Positions 1 through 10,625 are shown, counted from the stretch's first letter. The stretch: 64,000 nucleotides of DNA from Cupriavidus sp. WGlv3 (GCF_023952475.1 NZ_JALHRX010000009.1:1-64000); one strand, 5' to 3'. Numbers and translations are program-made. Notes: generated by a model from the letters alone, not told the origin.

Positions 1-3000
1 ACGCCGCCCAGTGCAGCCTCGATCTGGCCGAGGGTCCGCTGCTGCGTGTTGTCGCGCTGCAAGGTGGCGAGCGCTGGCAATTGCTGCTGGTGATCCATCA
101 CCTGGTGGTCGATGGCGTGTCGTGGCGCGTGCTGGTCGAGGATCTGCGCGACGCGTACGCGCAACGCCGGCAAGGCCAGCCTGCCGTGCTGCCCGCACGC
201 ACCGCGTCGTACCAGCGCTGGTCGCAGGCGCTGCGCGCCAATGCCAAAGAGCGCGGTGGCGAAATGGCGCACTGGCGGGCGCTGGCGCAAGCCGATGCCA
301 GCCTGCCTTGCGACGAACCGACGGGCGCCATGGCCATCGCCGAACGCGACACCGTCACGCTGACGCTGCCGGCCGAACTGACCCAGGCGCTGCTGCAGCG
401 CACCCCAGCGGCGTACCGCACGCGCGTCAACGACCTGCTGCTGACGGCGCTGGCGCGAGCACTGGCCGGCTGGAGTGGCCGCGATCGGGTGCTGATCGAC
501 CTCGAAAGCCATGGCCGCGTCGCCGGGGTTGACGATACCCTCGACCTGAGCCGCACCGTCGGGTGGTTCACGACGCTGTTCCCGGTCGCGCTCGAGGGCA
601 CGGGCGCGCTCGATGGCGCGATCAAGGCGGTCAAGGAGCAATTGCGGGCGGTTCCTGGTGATGGCATCGGCTTCGGCCTGCTGCGTCGCTTCGGCTCGCC
701 CGCGCAACAGGCGGCGCTGGCCGATGTGCCGAAGCCTGAAGTGGTGTTCAACTACCTGGGCCAGCTCGACGCCAGCTTTGCCGACGACAGCCCGTGGCGG
801 CTCTCGGGCGACAGCGCGGGCGCCAACCAGGACCCTGCCACGCCGCTGTCGCATCCGTTGTCGATCAGCGGGCAGGTGCAGGACGGTCAGCTCAAGCTGT
901 CGGTGGCCTATGCCCGCCGACGCTATCGCAGCGCAACGATCGAAGCGCTGGCGGCGGCGTTTCGCGCCGAACTGGAGGCGGTTGTCGCCCATTGCACCGC
1001 CGGGGCCGCGGGCCTGACGCCGTCCGACTTCCCGCTCGCCCGCCTTTCGCAGGCCGGGCTGGATGCGCTTGGCCTGGCGCCGCAGCAGGTGCAGGACCTC
1101 TACCCCTTGTCGCCGATGCAGGCCGGCATGCTGTTCCACAGCGTGTTTGGCGAGCGCGGCAGCGCCTATACCAACCAGCTGCGCGTCGATGTCGACGGCA
1201 TCGAGCCGGATCGCTTCCGCGCCGCATGGCAAGCCGTGCTGGCGCGCCACGACACCCTGCGCAGCGGCTTCCTGCACCGGGCAGACCCGCCGCTGCAGTG
1301 GGTGGCCAGGCAGGCGGCGCTGTCCGTGCTGGTCGAGGACTGGCGCGGACGCGGCGCGGACGAGATCGACGCCTTCGCTGATGGCCAGCACGCGCAGGGC
1401 TTCGACCTCGAGCGCCCGCCGCTGATGCGCTTGGCACTGCTGCGCACCGGCCCGCATCGCCATCATCTGGTCTGGACCGTGCACCACCTGCTGCTCGACG
1501 GCTGGAGCACCGCGCAACTGCTCGGTGAAGTGCTGCGCCACTATGCCGGCGAAACGCTGCCCGCCAGCGGCGGCCGCTTTGCCGACTATATCGGCTGGCT
1601 GCAGTCGCGCGACGCCGTCGCCGGCGAAGTCTTCTGGAAGGCGCAACTGGCACCGCTCGACGCGCCGACCCACCTGCTGGCGGCGCTGCCGGCCCCGGAA
1701 GACGGCCAAGGCCAGGGCGAGCATCACCACGAACTCGACGCCGCAGAAACCAGCGCGCTGGCTGGTTTTGCCCGCGCGCAGAAGCTCACGCTGAACACGC
1801 TGGTGCAGGCTGCCTGGCTGTTGCTGCTGCAGCGCTGCACCGGCCAGCCGTGCGTGGCCTTCGGCGCCACCGTGGCCGGCCGCCCGGCCGAGCTGCCGGG
1901 CGCGCAGCAGATGCTGGGGCTGTTCATCAATACGCTGCCGGTGATCGCGTCGCCGCGTCCGCAGCAAGCGGTGGGCGACTGGCTGCGCGAGGTGCAGGCG
2001 CTGAACCTGGCGCTGCGCGAGCACGAGCACACCCCGCTCTACGACATCCAGCGCTGGGCCGGCCAGGGTGGCCAGGCCCTGTTCGATTCGATCGTGGTGT
2101 TCGAGAACTATCCGGTCGATGCCGCGCTGCGCCGCGCTCCTGCCGGGCTGTCGTTCTCCGGCATCGGCAACCGCGCCGAGACCAACTACCCGCTGACGCT
2201 GCTGTTCGCGCATACCGACACGCTGCACCTGACCTGCCGCTTCGACCGCGCACAGCTGGCCGAGCCGCATGCCGCGCAGCTGGCACGGAGCCTGTTTGCG
2301 GTGCTGCGCCAGCTGGCCGCCGACGCGGCGCGTCCGCTGGGGGAGATCGCGCTGATGGCGCCGCCCGAGGCACGCGCCGCGCTGGCGCTGGGCGCCGATC
2401 CGCAGCCCTATCCCGCCGCGGAACCGGTGCACCGTCTGTTCGAAGCCCGTGCTGCCGCCCATCCCGACGCGATTGCGCTGTGCTTCGGCGAAGAGCGCCT
2501 GACCTATGCGGCACTGAACCGCCGCGCCAACGCGCTGGCGCATCGACTGATCGCGCAAGGGGTTGGCCCGGACGTGCCGGTCGGCGTGCTGGCCGAGCGC
2601 TCCGTCGAAATGGTCGTCGCGCTGCTGGCCATCCTCAAGGCCGGCGGCGCCTACGTGCCGTTCGATCCGGACTATCCCGCCGACCGCCTGGCCTACATGA
2701 TCGAGGACAGCGGCGTGGCGCTGGTGCTGATGCAGCGCCCCGATGCGATGCCGGCGCTGTCCCGTGCCGTGGCCGGCGTCGACCTGGCCGATCCGGCGCT
2801 CTATGCGCAGCGCGGCGAGCATAATCCGTCGCCCGCGCTGTCGCCGGAAAACCTGGCCTACGTGATCTACACCTCCGGCTCCACCGGCCGGCCCAAGGGC
2901 GCCGGCAACCGGCACGGCGCGCTGCACAACCGGCTCTGGTGGATGCAGGCGCAGTACCAGCTGGGTGCCGGCGACACCGTGCTGCAGAAGACTCCGTTCA

Positions 3001-6000
3001 GCTTCGATGTCTCGGTCTGGGAGTTTTTCTGGCCGCTGATGACGGGCGCGCGGCTGGCGCTGGCGGCGCCGGGCGACCATCGCGACCCGCAGCGGTTCGC
3101 CGCGTTGATCGCGCAGCATCGGGTCACCACGCTGCATTTCGTGCCGGCGATGCTGCAGGCCTTTGTTGCCGATGGCGCCGTGGCCGCCGCGTGCGCCAGC
3201 CTGCGCCACATCGTCTGCAGCGGCGAAGCGCTGCCGGCGGACCTTGCCCGGCGCACCATGGCCTTGCTGCCGCAGGCGGGCCTGCACAACCTGTACGGCC
3301 CCACCGAGGCGGCCATCGACGTCACCCACTGGACCTGCCGCGACGACGGCGGGCATGCGGTGCCGATCGGGCGCCCGATCGCCAATGTCTGCGCGCATGT
3401 GCTGGACGGAGCCATGCATCCGGTGCCGGACGGCATCGCGGGCGAACTGTATCTCGGCGGCGCCGGCCTGGCGCGCGGCTATCTCGGCCGCGCCGCGCTG
3501 ACCGCCGAGCGCTTTGTCGCCGATCCGCACGGCGCGCACGGCGAGCGGCTCTATCGCACCGGCGATCTGGCGCGGCGGCGCGCCGACGGTCAGATCGAAT
3601 ACCTGGGGCGGCTCGACCACCAGGTCAAGATCCGCGGCCTGCGCATCGAGCTGGGCGAGATCGAGACATGCCTGCTCGCGCACGGCAGCGTGCGCGAGGC
3701 CGTGGTCATCGCGCTTACCGGCGACGGACCGGCGCGGCTGGTGGCCTATGTCGTGCCCGCCGCCGGTTCGGCGATCGACACCGACGCGCTGCGCGGCTGG
3801 CTGGCGCAGGCGTTGCCCGACTACATGGTGCCCGGCGCCATGGTCGTGCTGGAGCGCATGCCGGTCACGCCCAACGGCAAGCTGGACCGCCGCGCGCTGC
3901 CGTCGCCCGAATTCGCCGGTACCAGTGCCTACGAGGCGCCGCAGCCCGGCGTGGAAGCGGTGCTGGCCGGCACCTGGGCCGCGGTGCTGAAGGTGGCACG
4001 CGTGGGCCGCCATGACAACTTCTTCGAACTGGGCGGCGATTCGATCCTGAGCCTGCAGATCGTCGCGCGGCTGCGCGCGCTGGGCTGGCTGCTGACGCCG
4101 CGACAGCTGTTCGAGCGGCAGACGCTGGCGGCGGTGGCCGAGGCGTTGTCGCCGCTGGATCAAAAGGCCGACGTGGTGCATACCCAGGCATCGCCGCGCC
4201 GGACCAGCCTGCGCAGCGAGGACTTTGCGCTGGCACGCCTGTCGCAAGGCCAGCTCGACGGCCTCGGCCTCGACGCCGCGCGGGTGCAGGACCTGTATCC
4301 GCTATCGCCGATGCAGGCGGGCATGCTGTACCACAGCGTGGCGCGCGCGGATGCCGGCAGTGCCTATATCAACCAGCTGCGGGTCGAGGTCGAGGGGCTC
4401 GACCCCGGCCGCTTCGCCCGGGCCTGGCGCGCGGCGCTGGGTTGCCACGATGCCCTGCGCACGGGCTTCCTGCAGCGCGGCGAGCAGCCGCTGCAATGGG
4501 TGGCGCACGCGGTAGAACTGCCGCTGGTCGAACACGACTGGTCGGCGCAGCCGGCCGAGGCGCTGCCGTCCGCGCTGGACCAGTTCGCGGCGGCGGACCT
4601 GGCCAAGGGTTTCGACCTGGAATGCCCGCCGCTGATGCGGCTGGCATTGGTGCGCACCGGTCCTGGCCGGCATCACCTGGTCTGGACCGTGCACCACCTG
4701 CTGCTCGATGGCTGGAGCACTTCCCAGCTGCTGGGCGAGGTGCTGAAGCGCTATGCGGGCGAGACGGTGGCGCCGCCCGAAGGCCACTTTGTCGACTACA
4801 TCCGCTGGCTGCAGCAGCGCGATGCCGGCGCGGCGCAGGCGTTCTGGTCCGGCCAGCTCGATGGCTTCGACACGCCCACGCGGCTGGCGCAGGCGCTGCC
4901 GGCGCCGGCCGGCAGCGAAGGCTACGGGCTGCTGCAGCACGACTGCGGCGCGGCGCTGACCGAACGGCTGTCAGCCTACGCCCGCGCGCAGAAGGTGACG
5001 CTCAACACCGTGGTGCAGGCCGCGTGGCTGCTGCTGTTGCAGCGCTACACCGGCCAGCGCCGCGTGGCCTTCGGCGCCACCGTGGCCGGCCGGCCCGCGG
5101 ACGTGCCTGGCAGCGAGCAGATGCTGGGGCTGTTCATCAACACATTGCCGGTGCTGGCCGCGCCACGGCCAGAGCAGGCGGTGGGCGACTGGCTGCGCGA
5201 ACTGCAAGGCTTCAACCTGGCCGCGCGCGAGCATGGGCACACGCCGCTGTCCGATATCCAGCGCTGGGGCGGCCAGGCCGGCCAGCGACTGTTCGACAGC
5301 ATCCTGGTGTTCGAGAACTTCCCGCTCGAAGACGCGCTGGCATCCGCCAGCCGCAGCGGCCTGCGCTTCGCCACGCAGGGCAGCACGGGCCTGACCGAAT
5401 ACGAGATGGACGTCGAGGTCAGCCTGCGCCAGACGCTGCGGCTCGGCTTCACCTACATGCGGCGCGCGTTCGACGCCGCTCAGGTGGCGCGCATCTGCGC
5501 GCAGATGACGGGGCTGCTGGAAGCCATCGGCACCGTGCCGGGACAAACCGTTGGCGCGCTCAGCCTGCTGACGCAGGATGAGCACGCGGCACTGCTGGCG
5601 CTGGGCCAGGGCGAAGCGCCTGCCGGCGAGACCCTGCCGGTGCACGCGCACATCGCCCGCCACGCCGCGGCCCGCCCCGACGCCGTCGCCGTGATCTGCG
5701 GCGAACAGGTGCTGCGCTACGGCGAGCTGCTGGCCCGCGCCGACCGCCTCGCTGCTGTGCTGCGCGCACGCGGCATCGGCGCCGAGGATCGCGTTGGCAT
5801 CGCCCTGTCGCGCTCGCCCGATTTGATCGTCGCACTGCTGGCCGTGATGCGCAGCGGCGCCGCCTACGTGCCGTTCGATCCCGCCTATCCCAGGGACCGG
5901 CTGGCCTACCTGTTCGACGACAGCGCGATCCGGCTGCTGGTCACCGAGCCCGCGCTGCTCGATGCGCTGCCCGCGCCGGCGGCGCTGCCCGTGCTGACGC

Positions 6001-8282
6001 TCGATACGGTCGACGATGGCATCGCGCCGCTGGCGGAGCAGCCGATCCACCCCGGCCAGCTCGCCTACGTGATCTACACCTCGGGCTCGACCGGCCGGCC
6101 CAAGGGTGTCTGCGTCGCGCACGGCCCGCTCGCCATGCACGTGGCCGCGACCATCGACGCCTACGAGATGGGCCCCCATTCGCGCGAACTGCATTTCCTC
6201 TCGTTCGCCTTCGACGGCGCCCACGAGCGCTGGCTGTGCGCGTTGGCCTGCGGCGGCTCGCTGCTGCTGCGCGACGATGCGTTGTGGACACCGGAGCAGA
6301 CCGCCGCGGCCATGACCCGCCACGGCGTCACCAACGCCGGCTTCCCGCCGGCCTACCTGCGCCAGCTGGCCGAGCATTGCGAACAGAGCGGCGAGTGTCC
6401 CCCCGTGGCGCTCTACTCGTTCGGCGGCGAGGCCATGCCGCGCGCCGCGTTTGCCCAGGCACGCCGCGCGCTGGCACCACAGACCTTTATCAACGGCTAT
6501 GGCCCAACCGAAACCGTGGTCACGCCGATGGTCTGGAAGGTACGCGCCGACGCGCCTGAAGCCGAGTTTGCCGGCACCTATGCGCCGATCGGGCGCCCGG
6601 TCGGCGCGCGCCGCTGCTACCTGCTCGATGCCGAACTGAACCTGGTGCCGCCGGGCGTGGCCGGCGAGCTTTACATCGGTGGCGAGGGGCTGGCGCGGGG
6701 CTACCTGAACAAGGGCGGCATGACCGCCGAGCGTTTCGTTCCGGATCCGTTTGCCGGCGATGGCGCGCGGCTCTACCGCACCGGCGACCTGGCGCGCTGG
6801 CTGCCCCACGGTCAGCTCGAATACCTGGGTCGCATCGACCAGCAACTGAAGATCCGCGGCTTCCGCATCGAGCCGGGCGAGATCGAGGCGCGCATCCTGG
6901 CGCAGCCCGGTGTCGGCAACGCGGCGGTGATCGCCGCCGAGGGACCGTCCGGTGCGCGGCTGGTGGCGTATGTGGTGCCCGCTGGGGGCGCGACCGTGGA
7001 TGGCGCCACGTTGCGCACCGCGCTGTCTGCCGAGCTACCGGACTATATAGTGCCGGCCGCCTTCGTCGTGCTCGACACCCTGCCGCTGACGCCCAACGGC
7101 AAGCTCGACCGCCGTGCCCTGCCTGTACCGGGAGCGGAAAGCGCCGACCAGCACGTGCCCCCGCGGACCGAAGCGCAACGCTGGCTCGCGCAGGTGTGGC
7201 AGGACGTGCTTGGCGTGCCGCGCGTGGGGCTGGACGACAACTTCTTCGCGCTCGGCGGCGATTCGCTGCTGAGCCTGAAGGTGATTTCCCGCGTGCGCGC
7301 CAACCGGGCACTGGGGCTGGACCTGAAGCTGCGCGACCTGATGCGGACGCCGACCATCGGCCAGTTGCTGCCGGACGGCGAGCCTGCCGCGGCCTTGCCG
7401 GATGCCACGCCCGCCGCCGCGCTGCGCGTGCTCGCGCCTGGCCCGGCAAACGCCACGCTGCCGCCGGTGGCCTGCGTCCACGCGGCGCTGGGCACGCTGT
7501 TCGACTACGACGCCATCGTCGCGGAGCTTGGCGCGCAGCGCACGGTCTATGGCTTCCAGGCGCGCGCGCTGGCCGATCCGGCATGGCGCGACGCGTCGCT
7601 GGCATCGATCGCGGCGGACTATGTGCGGGAATGGCGCGTGGCGCAGCCGCAAGGGCCTTACCTGCTGCTGGGCTGGTCGCTCGGCGCGGCACTGGCCACG
7701 CTGATGGCGCGCGAGCTGGAGGCACAGGGGCAGACGGTCCAGTGGCTGGGCCTGGTCGATCCGTTCGTGCCGGAGCCGCGTTCGCACGCCAGTGCGGCGC
7801 CCGGCTGGCCTGCGGCGCTGGCGGCGTTTGCCGAGCGACTGCTGCCCGGCGCGGAACCGCTCGCGCTGCCGCGCGATGCCACTCCCGAGCCCGACGCCGA
7901 AGCCGTACGCGCCCTGCTCGCGCCGCGTATTGCCGCGTCCACTGCACCACAGGCCGCGCTGGGCGCGGACGAGCTGGCGCACATGTTCCTGGCTGCGCAC
8001 CGGCTGGGCTTGCTGGCCGCGGCCCAGCGCACGCTGCCCGTGGTAAGGACGCCGCGCGCGGTCTGGTGGCGCACCGGCCGTGACGGCGCTGCCGCGCGGC
8101 TGGCCGGCTGGCTCGGCGCACCGCGTGAAGAGACCGTGCTGGACGGCGTGGACCACCACGCCATCGTGCGCGACCCGCGTTTGCTGGCGCAGCTGGGCCG
8201 CAGCGTCGAGGCCCGCCCCGAGCCCGAGCGCGAAACCGAAGCGCCGCACCCGGCTACCGGCACGGCCACCCTCCCGACGTAG
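1..8282 (+). CDS. Siderophore NRPS, C-terminal part (E-C-A-PCP-C-A-PCP-TE), 5' end outside window
   Basis: The frame is open from the left edge, so the gene starts upstream of the window. It is a modular peptide synthetase. In order: an epimerization domain to about nt 1000 (HHLVVDGVSW, FNYLGQLD); a condensation domain about 1090-2350 (HHLLLDGWS); an adenylation domain about 2400-3900 whose specificity residues I read as D-V-W-H-V-S-L-I-D-K, a serine-type code; a carrier domain near 4010 (LGGDSILSL); a second condensation domain 4290-5540; a second adenylation domain 5620-7130 read as D-G-E-G-S-G-G-V-T-K, which resembles codes I recall for hydroxyornithine-derived residues; a carrier domain near 7240 (LGGDSLLSL); and a thioesterase (GWSLGA serine, terminal DHH histidine) that releases the product. 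Inferred chain end: D-residue, Ser, modified Orn. The neighbouring ornithine hydroxylase and acetyltransferase supply the last building block. Probable taiwachelin/cupriachelin-type synthetase; the exact product is not provable here. Confidence 0.93.
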   Translation, partial: AAQCSLDLAEGPLLRVVALQGGERWQLLLVIHHLVVDGVSWRVLVEDLRDAYAQRRQGQPAVLPARTASYQRWSQALRANAKERGGEMAHWRALAQADASLPCDEPTGAMAIAERDTVTLTLPAELTQALLQRTPAAYRTRVNDLLLTALARALAGWSGRDRVLIDLESHGRVAGVDDTLDLSRTVGWFTTLFPVALEGTGALDGAIKAVKEQLRAVPGDGIGFGLLRRFGSPAQQAALADVPKPEVVFNYLGQLDASFADDSPWRLSGDSAGANQDPATPLSHPLSISGQVQDGQLKLSVAYARRRYRSATIEALAAAFRAELEAVVAHCTAGAAGLTPSDFPLARLSQAGLDALGLAPQQVQDLYPLSPMQAGMLFHSVFGERGSAYTNQLRVDVDGIEPDRFRAAWQAVLARHDTLRSGFLHRADPPLQWVARQAALSVLVEDWRGRGADEIDAFADGQHAQGFDLERPPLMRLALLRTGPHRHHLVWTVHHLLLDGWSTAQLLGEVLRHYAGETLPASGGRFADYIGWLQSRDAVAGEVFWKAQLAPLDAPTHLLAALPAPEDGQGQGEHHHELDAAETSALAGFARAQKLTLNTLVQAAWLLLLQRCTGQPCVAFGATVAGRPAELPGAQQMLGLFINTLPVIASPRPQQAVGDWLREVQALNLALREHEHTPLYDIQRWAGQGGQALFDSIVVFENYPVDAALRRAPAGLSFSGIGNRAETNYPLTLLFAHTDTLHLTCRFDRAQLAEPHAAQLARSLFAVLRQLAADAARPLGEIALMAPPEARAALALGADPQPYPAAEPVHRLFEARAAAHPDAIALCFGEERLTYAALNRRANALAHRLIAQGVGPDVPVGVLAERSVEMVVALLAILKAGGAYVPFDPDYPADRLAYMIEDSGVALVLMQRPDAMPALSRAVAGVDLADPALYAQRGEHNPSPALSPENLAYVIYTSGSTGRPKGAGNRHGALHNRLWWMQAQYQLGAGDTVLQKTPFSFDVSVWEFFWPLMTGARLALAAPGDHRDPQRFAALIAQHRVTTLHFVPAMLQAFVADGAVAAACASLRHIVCSGEALPADLARRTMALLPQAGLHNLYGPTEAAIDVTHWTCRDDGGHAVPIGRPIANVCAHVLDGAMHPVPDGIAGELYLGGAGLARGYLGRAALTAERFVADPHGAHGERLYRTGDLARRRADGQIEYLGRLDHQVKIRGLRIELGEIETCLLAHGSVREAVVIALTGDGPARLVAYVVPAAGSAIDTDALRGWLAQALPDYMVPGAMVVLERMPVTPNGKLDRRALPSPEFAGTSAYEAPQPGVEAVLAGTWAAVLKVARVGRHDNFFELGGDSILSLQIVARLRALGWLLTPRQLFERQTLAAVAEALSPLDQKADVVHTQASPRRTSLRSEDFALARLSQGQLDGLGLDAARVQDLYPLSPMQAGMLYHSVARADAGSAYINQLRVEVEGLDPGRFARAWRAALGCHDALRTGFLQRGEQPLQWVAHAVELPLVEHDWSAQPAEALPSALDQFAAADLAKGFDLECPPLMRLALVRTGPGRHHLVWTVHHLLLDGWSTSQLLGEVLKRYAGETVAPPEGHFVDYIRWLQQRDAGAAQAFWSGQLDGFDTPTRLAQALPAPAGSEGYGLLQHDCGAALTERLSAYARAQKVTLNTVVQAAWLLLLQRYTGQRRVAFGATVAGRPADVPGSEQMLGLFINTLPVLAAPRPEQAVGDWLRELQGFNLAAREHGHTPLSDIQRWGGQAGQRLFDSILVFENFPLEDALASASRSGLRFATQGSTGLTEYEMDVEVSLRQTLRLGFTYMRRAFDAAQVARICAQMTGLLEAIGTVPGQTVGALSLLTQDEHAALLALGQGEAPAGETLPVHAHIARHAAARPDAVAVICGEQVLRYGELLARADRLAAVLRARGIGAEDRVGIALSRSPDLIVALLAVMRSGAAYVPFDPAYPRDRLAYLFDDSAIRLLVTEPALLDALPAPAALPVLTLDTVDDGIAPLAEQPIHPGQLAYVIYTSGSTGRPKGVCVAHGPLAMHVAATIDAYEMGPHSRELHFLSFAFDGAHERWLCALACGGSLLLRDDALWTPEQTAAAMTRHGVTNAGFPPAYLRQLAEHCEQSGECPPVALYSFGGEAMPRAAFAQARRALAPQTFINGYGPTETVVTPMVWKVRADAPEAEFAGTYAPIGRPVGARRCYLLDAELNLVPPGVAGELYIGGEGLARGYLNKGGMTAERFVPDPFAGDGARLYRTGDLARWLPHGQLEYLGRIDQQLKIRGFRIEPGEIEARILAQPGVGNAAVIAAEGPSGARLVAYVVPAGGATVDGATLRTALSAELPDYIVPAAFVVLDTLPLTPNGKLDRRALPVPGAESADQHVPPRTEAQRWLAQVWQDVLGVPRVGLDDNFFALGGDSLLSLKVISRVRANRALGLDLKLRDLMRTPTIGQLLPDGEPAAALPDATPAAALRVLAPGPANATLPPVACVHAALGTLFDYDAIVAELGAQRTVYGFQARALADPAWRDASLASIAADYVREWRVAQPQGPYLLLGWSLGAALATLMARELEAQGQTVQWLGLVDPFVPEPRSHASAAPGWPAALAAFAERLLPGAEPLALPRDATPEPDAEAVRALLAPRIAASTAPQAALGADELAHMFLAAHRLGLLAAAQRTLPVVRTPRAVWWRTGRDGAAARLAGWLGAPREETVLDGVDHHAIVRDPRLLAQLGRSVEARPEPERETEAPHPATGTATLPT

Positions 8283-8309
8283 GAGGCTGCGAATGAAATT
8301 TCTTAACGC

Positions 8310-8329
8310 TAATAACAATGATTTGCATT
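8310..8329. promoter_or_regulatory. Possible Fur-like operator before the TonB receptor
   Basis: An AT-rich patch in an otherwise GC-rich 90-nt gap reads TAATAACAATGATTTGCATT, partly matching the A/T-rich Fur consensus. A -10-like TACAAT follows directly at about 8330. The receptor start has a strong AGGAGG at 8364-8369. Iron control would be expected for this gene, but the match is imperfect. Confidence 0.45.
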
Positions 8330-8372
8330 TACAATACGGCCGAAATCAAGAAAGCCGAATTCCAGGAGGAAT

Positions 8373-10589
8373 ATGCACAGGGGTAGAACGGGTCGCCCGG
8401 GCCGGGGTCGGCCAGGCCATCAACCATTTGCGCTGACGGCGCTGGCGCTGGCAGTCTCCATGCAGTGCGCGCAGGCGCAGGACAGCGGCACGGCGCAGGC
8501 GCGCACCACCGCGGAGGTACAGCTGCCGACCGTCAGCGTGCGCGCCGACAGCGTCGAGAACTACGGGCCGGCGAACAAGAAGTCGGTGTCCGCCACCAAG
8601 TCCGATGTGCCGATCGCGGACACGCCCCAGTCGATCAGCGTCATCACCGCCGACCAGATGCGCGCCCAGGGCGTGCAGCGGGTCGAGGAAGCGCTGCGCT
8701 ACAGCGCCGGCGTGCGCACCGAGCCGATCGTCGATACGCGGCGCAGCACGTACATGATCCGCGGCTTCACCGTGTCCCAGAACAGCCAGTACTGGGACGG
8801 CCTGAAACTGCCGGCGTCCGGCGGCTACGGCGGCTGGGAGCTGGAGCCGTACAGCCTGGAGCGCGTCGACGTGGTGCGCGGCCCGTCGTCGGTGCTGTAC
8901 GGGCAGACCTCCCCCGGCGGCCTGATCAACCAGATCAGCAAGCGGCCGCAGGCGGAGACCGCCAACGAGATCAACCTCAGCTTCGGCAACTTCGACCGCA
9001 AGGAGGTTTCCGGCGACTTCACCGGCGCGCTCGACCAGGACGGCAAGGTGCTGTACCGCCTGACCGCGCTGGCGCGCGACAGCGGCACGCAGACCGACAT
9101 GGCCGGCGACGACCGCTTCTTCATCGCGCCGCAGATCACGTGGCGCCCCACTGATGCCACCAGCTTCACGGCCTACGCGCAGATCTACCACGACAACGCC
9201 GGCAACAGCGCCAACTTTTTGCCGGCGCTGGGCACGGTCACGCCGCTGGCCAACGGCTCGAAGATCCCGACCGACCTGTTTACCGGCGAGCCCGGCTTCG
9301 ACCGCTTCAAGCGCGAGCAGTACCTGGCCGGCTATGAATTCTCGCACCGCCTGAACGATACCGTGACGCTGCGCCAGAACCTGCGCTACGGCCACATGTA
9401 CGTCAGCTACGAAAACATCGGCGGCAACGGCGGGCTGGTGGCGAATCCGCCCAACGGGCCCTACCTGATGCGGCGCATCGGCTTGCGCTCGAACGAGTCG
9501 TTCGACCTGTTCACGGTCGACAACCAGGCGCAGATCAAGGTCAGGCATGGCATCTTCGACCATACCATCCTGACCGGCATCGACTACTCGCGCTCGACCT
9601 TCAACCGCCTGCGCGGCCTGACCGGCAACACGCCGGCCGCGCAGCCGCCGCTGAATATCTTCAACCCGGTCTACGGCAACTTCGTCGCGCCGAACTACCA
9701 GACCGACGAGGACACCACGCGCAGCCAGATCGGCTTCTACCTGCAGGACATGGTGCGGATCTCCGACCGCTTCATGCTGCAGCTGGCCGGGCGCTATGAC
9801 AAGGCCAAGGTCAGCACCGACACGCGCGCGCTGTCGACCAACGCGGTCACCCGCACCGGCAGCGACGACGGCAAGTTCACCGGCCGCGCCGGCCTGCTGT
9901 GGGAAGGGCCGTACGGTCTCTCGCCCTATGTCAGCTACTCGACCTCGTTCGAGCCGGCCACGGCGGTGCCGCTGTTCGGCGGCGGCACGCCGCAGCCGAC
10001 CACCGGCAAGCAGTACGAGGCCGGCCTGAAATGGCAGCCCACGGGCAGCCGCAGCTTTGCCCAGCTGTCGTTGTTCGACCTGACCCAGGCCAACGTGCTG
10101 ACCACCTCGCCGGTCAGCGGCTTCTCGTCGCAGCTGGGTGAAGTGCGGTCGCGCGGCGTGGAGCTGGAAGGCACGTGGTCGGTCACGCCCAACTTCAACA
10201 TCCTGGCGTCGTACACCTACACCGACGCCGAGGTCACCAAGGCCGGCCCGAACGCGCCCAACGCCGGCAAGACGCCGCAATACGTGCCGCGCCACATGGC
10301 CTCGCTGTGGGCGGACTACCGACTGTCCAGCGGCTTCCTCGCCGGGGTCTGGCTGGGCGGCGGCGTGCGCTACGTCAGCAAGACCTACGACCAGACCAAC
10401 GTGACCGAGGTGCCGGGCTTCACGCTGGTGGACCTGGCCGCGAGCTATTCGTTTGCCCGGCACTACACGCTGCGGCTGAACGTCAACAACCTGTTCGACA
10501 AGACCTACGTCGCCGCATGCGACAGCGCCACCAACTGCTACTACGGGCGCCGCCGCACCATCATCGGCACGGTGACGTACCGCTGGTAA
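8373..10589 (+). CDS. TonB-dependent ferric-siderophore outer-membrane receptor
   Basis: This 738-residue protein is an outer-membrane gated channel that takes up the ferric siderophore with TonB energy. Residues 1 to about 37 form a signal peptide (basic start, hydrophobic LTALALAVS core, ending AQA). The plug begins near residue 80 (DTPQSISVITADQMRAQG) and continues through YMIRGF and VVRGPSSVLYGQTSPGGL, all typical of the FpvA/FhuA-like siderophore receptor family. The rest is beta-barrel and ends with the usual aromatic residue (TYRW). There is no N-terminal signalling extension, so it probably does not itself transduce to the ECF sigma factor. The ATG is chosen because AGGAGG lies 3 nt upstream. 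It follows the NRPS by 90 nt and is the likely cognate receptor for its product. Confidence 0.93.
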   Translation: MHRGRTGRPGRGRPGHQPFALTALALAVSMQCAQAQDSGTAQARTTAEVQLPTVSVRADSVENYGPANKKSVSATKSDVPIADTPQSISVITADQMRAQGVQRVEEALRYSAGVRTEPIVDTRRSTYMIRGFTVSQNSQYWDGLKLPASGGYGGWELEPYSLERVDVVRGPSSVLYGQTSPGGLINQISKRPQAETANEINLSFGNFDRKEVSGDFTGALDQDGKVLYRLTALARDSGTQTDMAGDDRFFIAPQITWRPTDATSFTAYAQIYHDNAGNSANFLPALGTVTPLANGSKIPTDLFTGEPGFDRFKREQYLAGYEFSHRLNDTVTLRQNLRYGHMYVSYENIGGNGGLVANPPNGPYLMRRIGLRSNESFDLFTVDNQAQIKVRHGIFDHTILTGIDYSRSTFNRLRGLTGNTPAAQPPLNIFNPVYGNFVAPNYQTDEDTTRSQIGFYLQDMVRISDRFMLQLAGRYDKAKVSTDTRALSTNAVTRTGSDDGKFTGRAGLLWEGPYGLSPYVSYSTSFEPATAVPLFGGGTPQPTTGKQYEAGLKWQPTGSRSFAQLSLFDLTQANVLTTSPVSGFSSQLGEVRSRGVELEGTWSVTPNFNILASYTYTDAEVTKAGPNAPNAGKTPQYVPRHMASLWADYRLSSGFLAGVWLGGGVRYVSKTYDQTNVTEVPGFTLVDLAASYSFARHYTLRLNVNNLFDKTYVAACDSATNCYYGRRRTIIGTVTYRW

Positions 10590-10625
10590 GCCGGGCATGG
10601 CCTGGCATGCCTATACCTGGCGACA

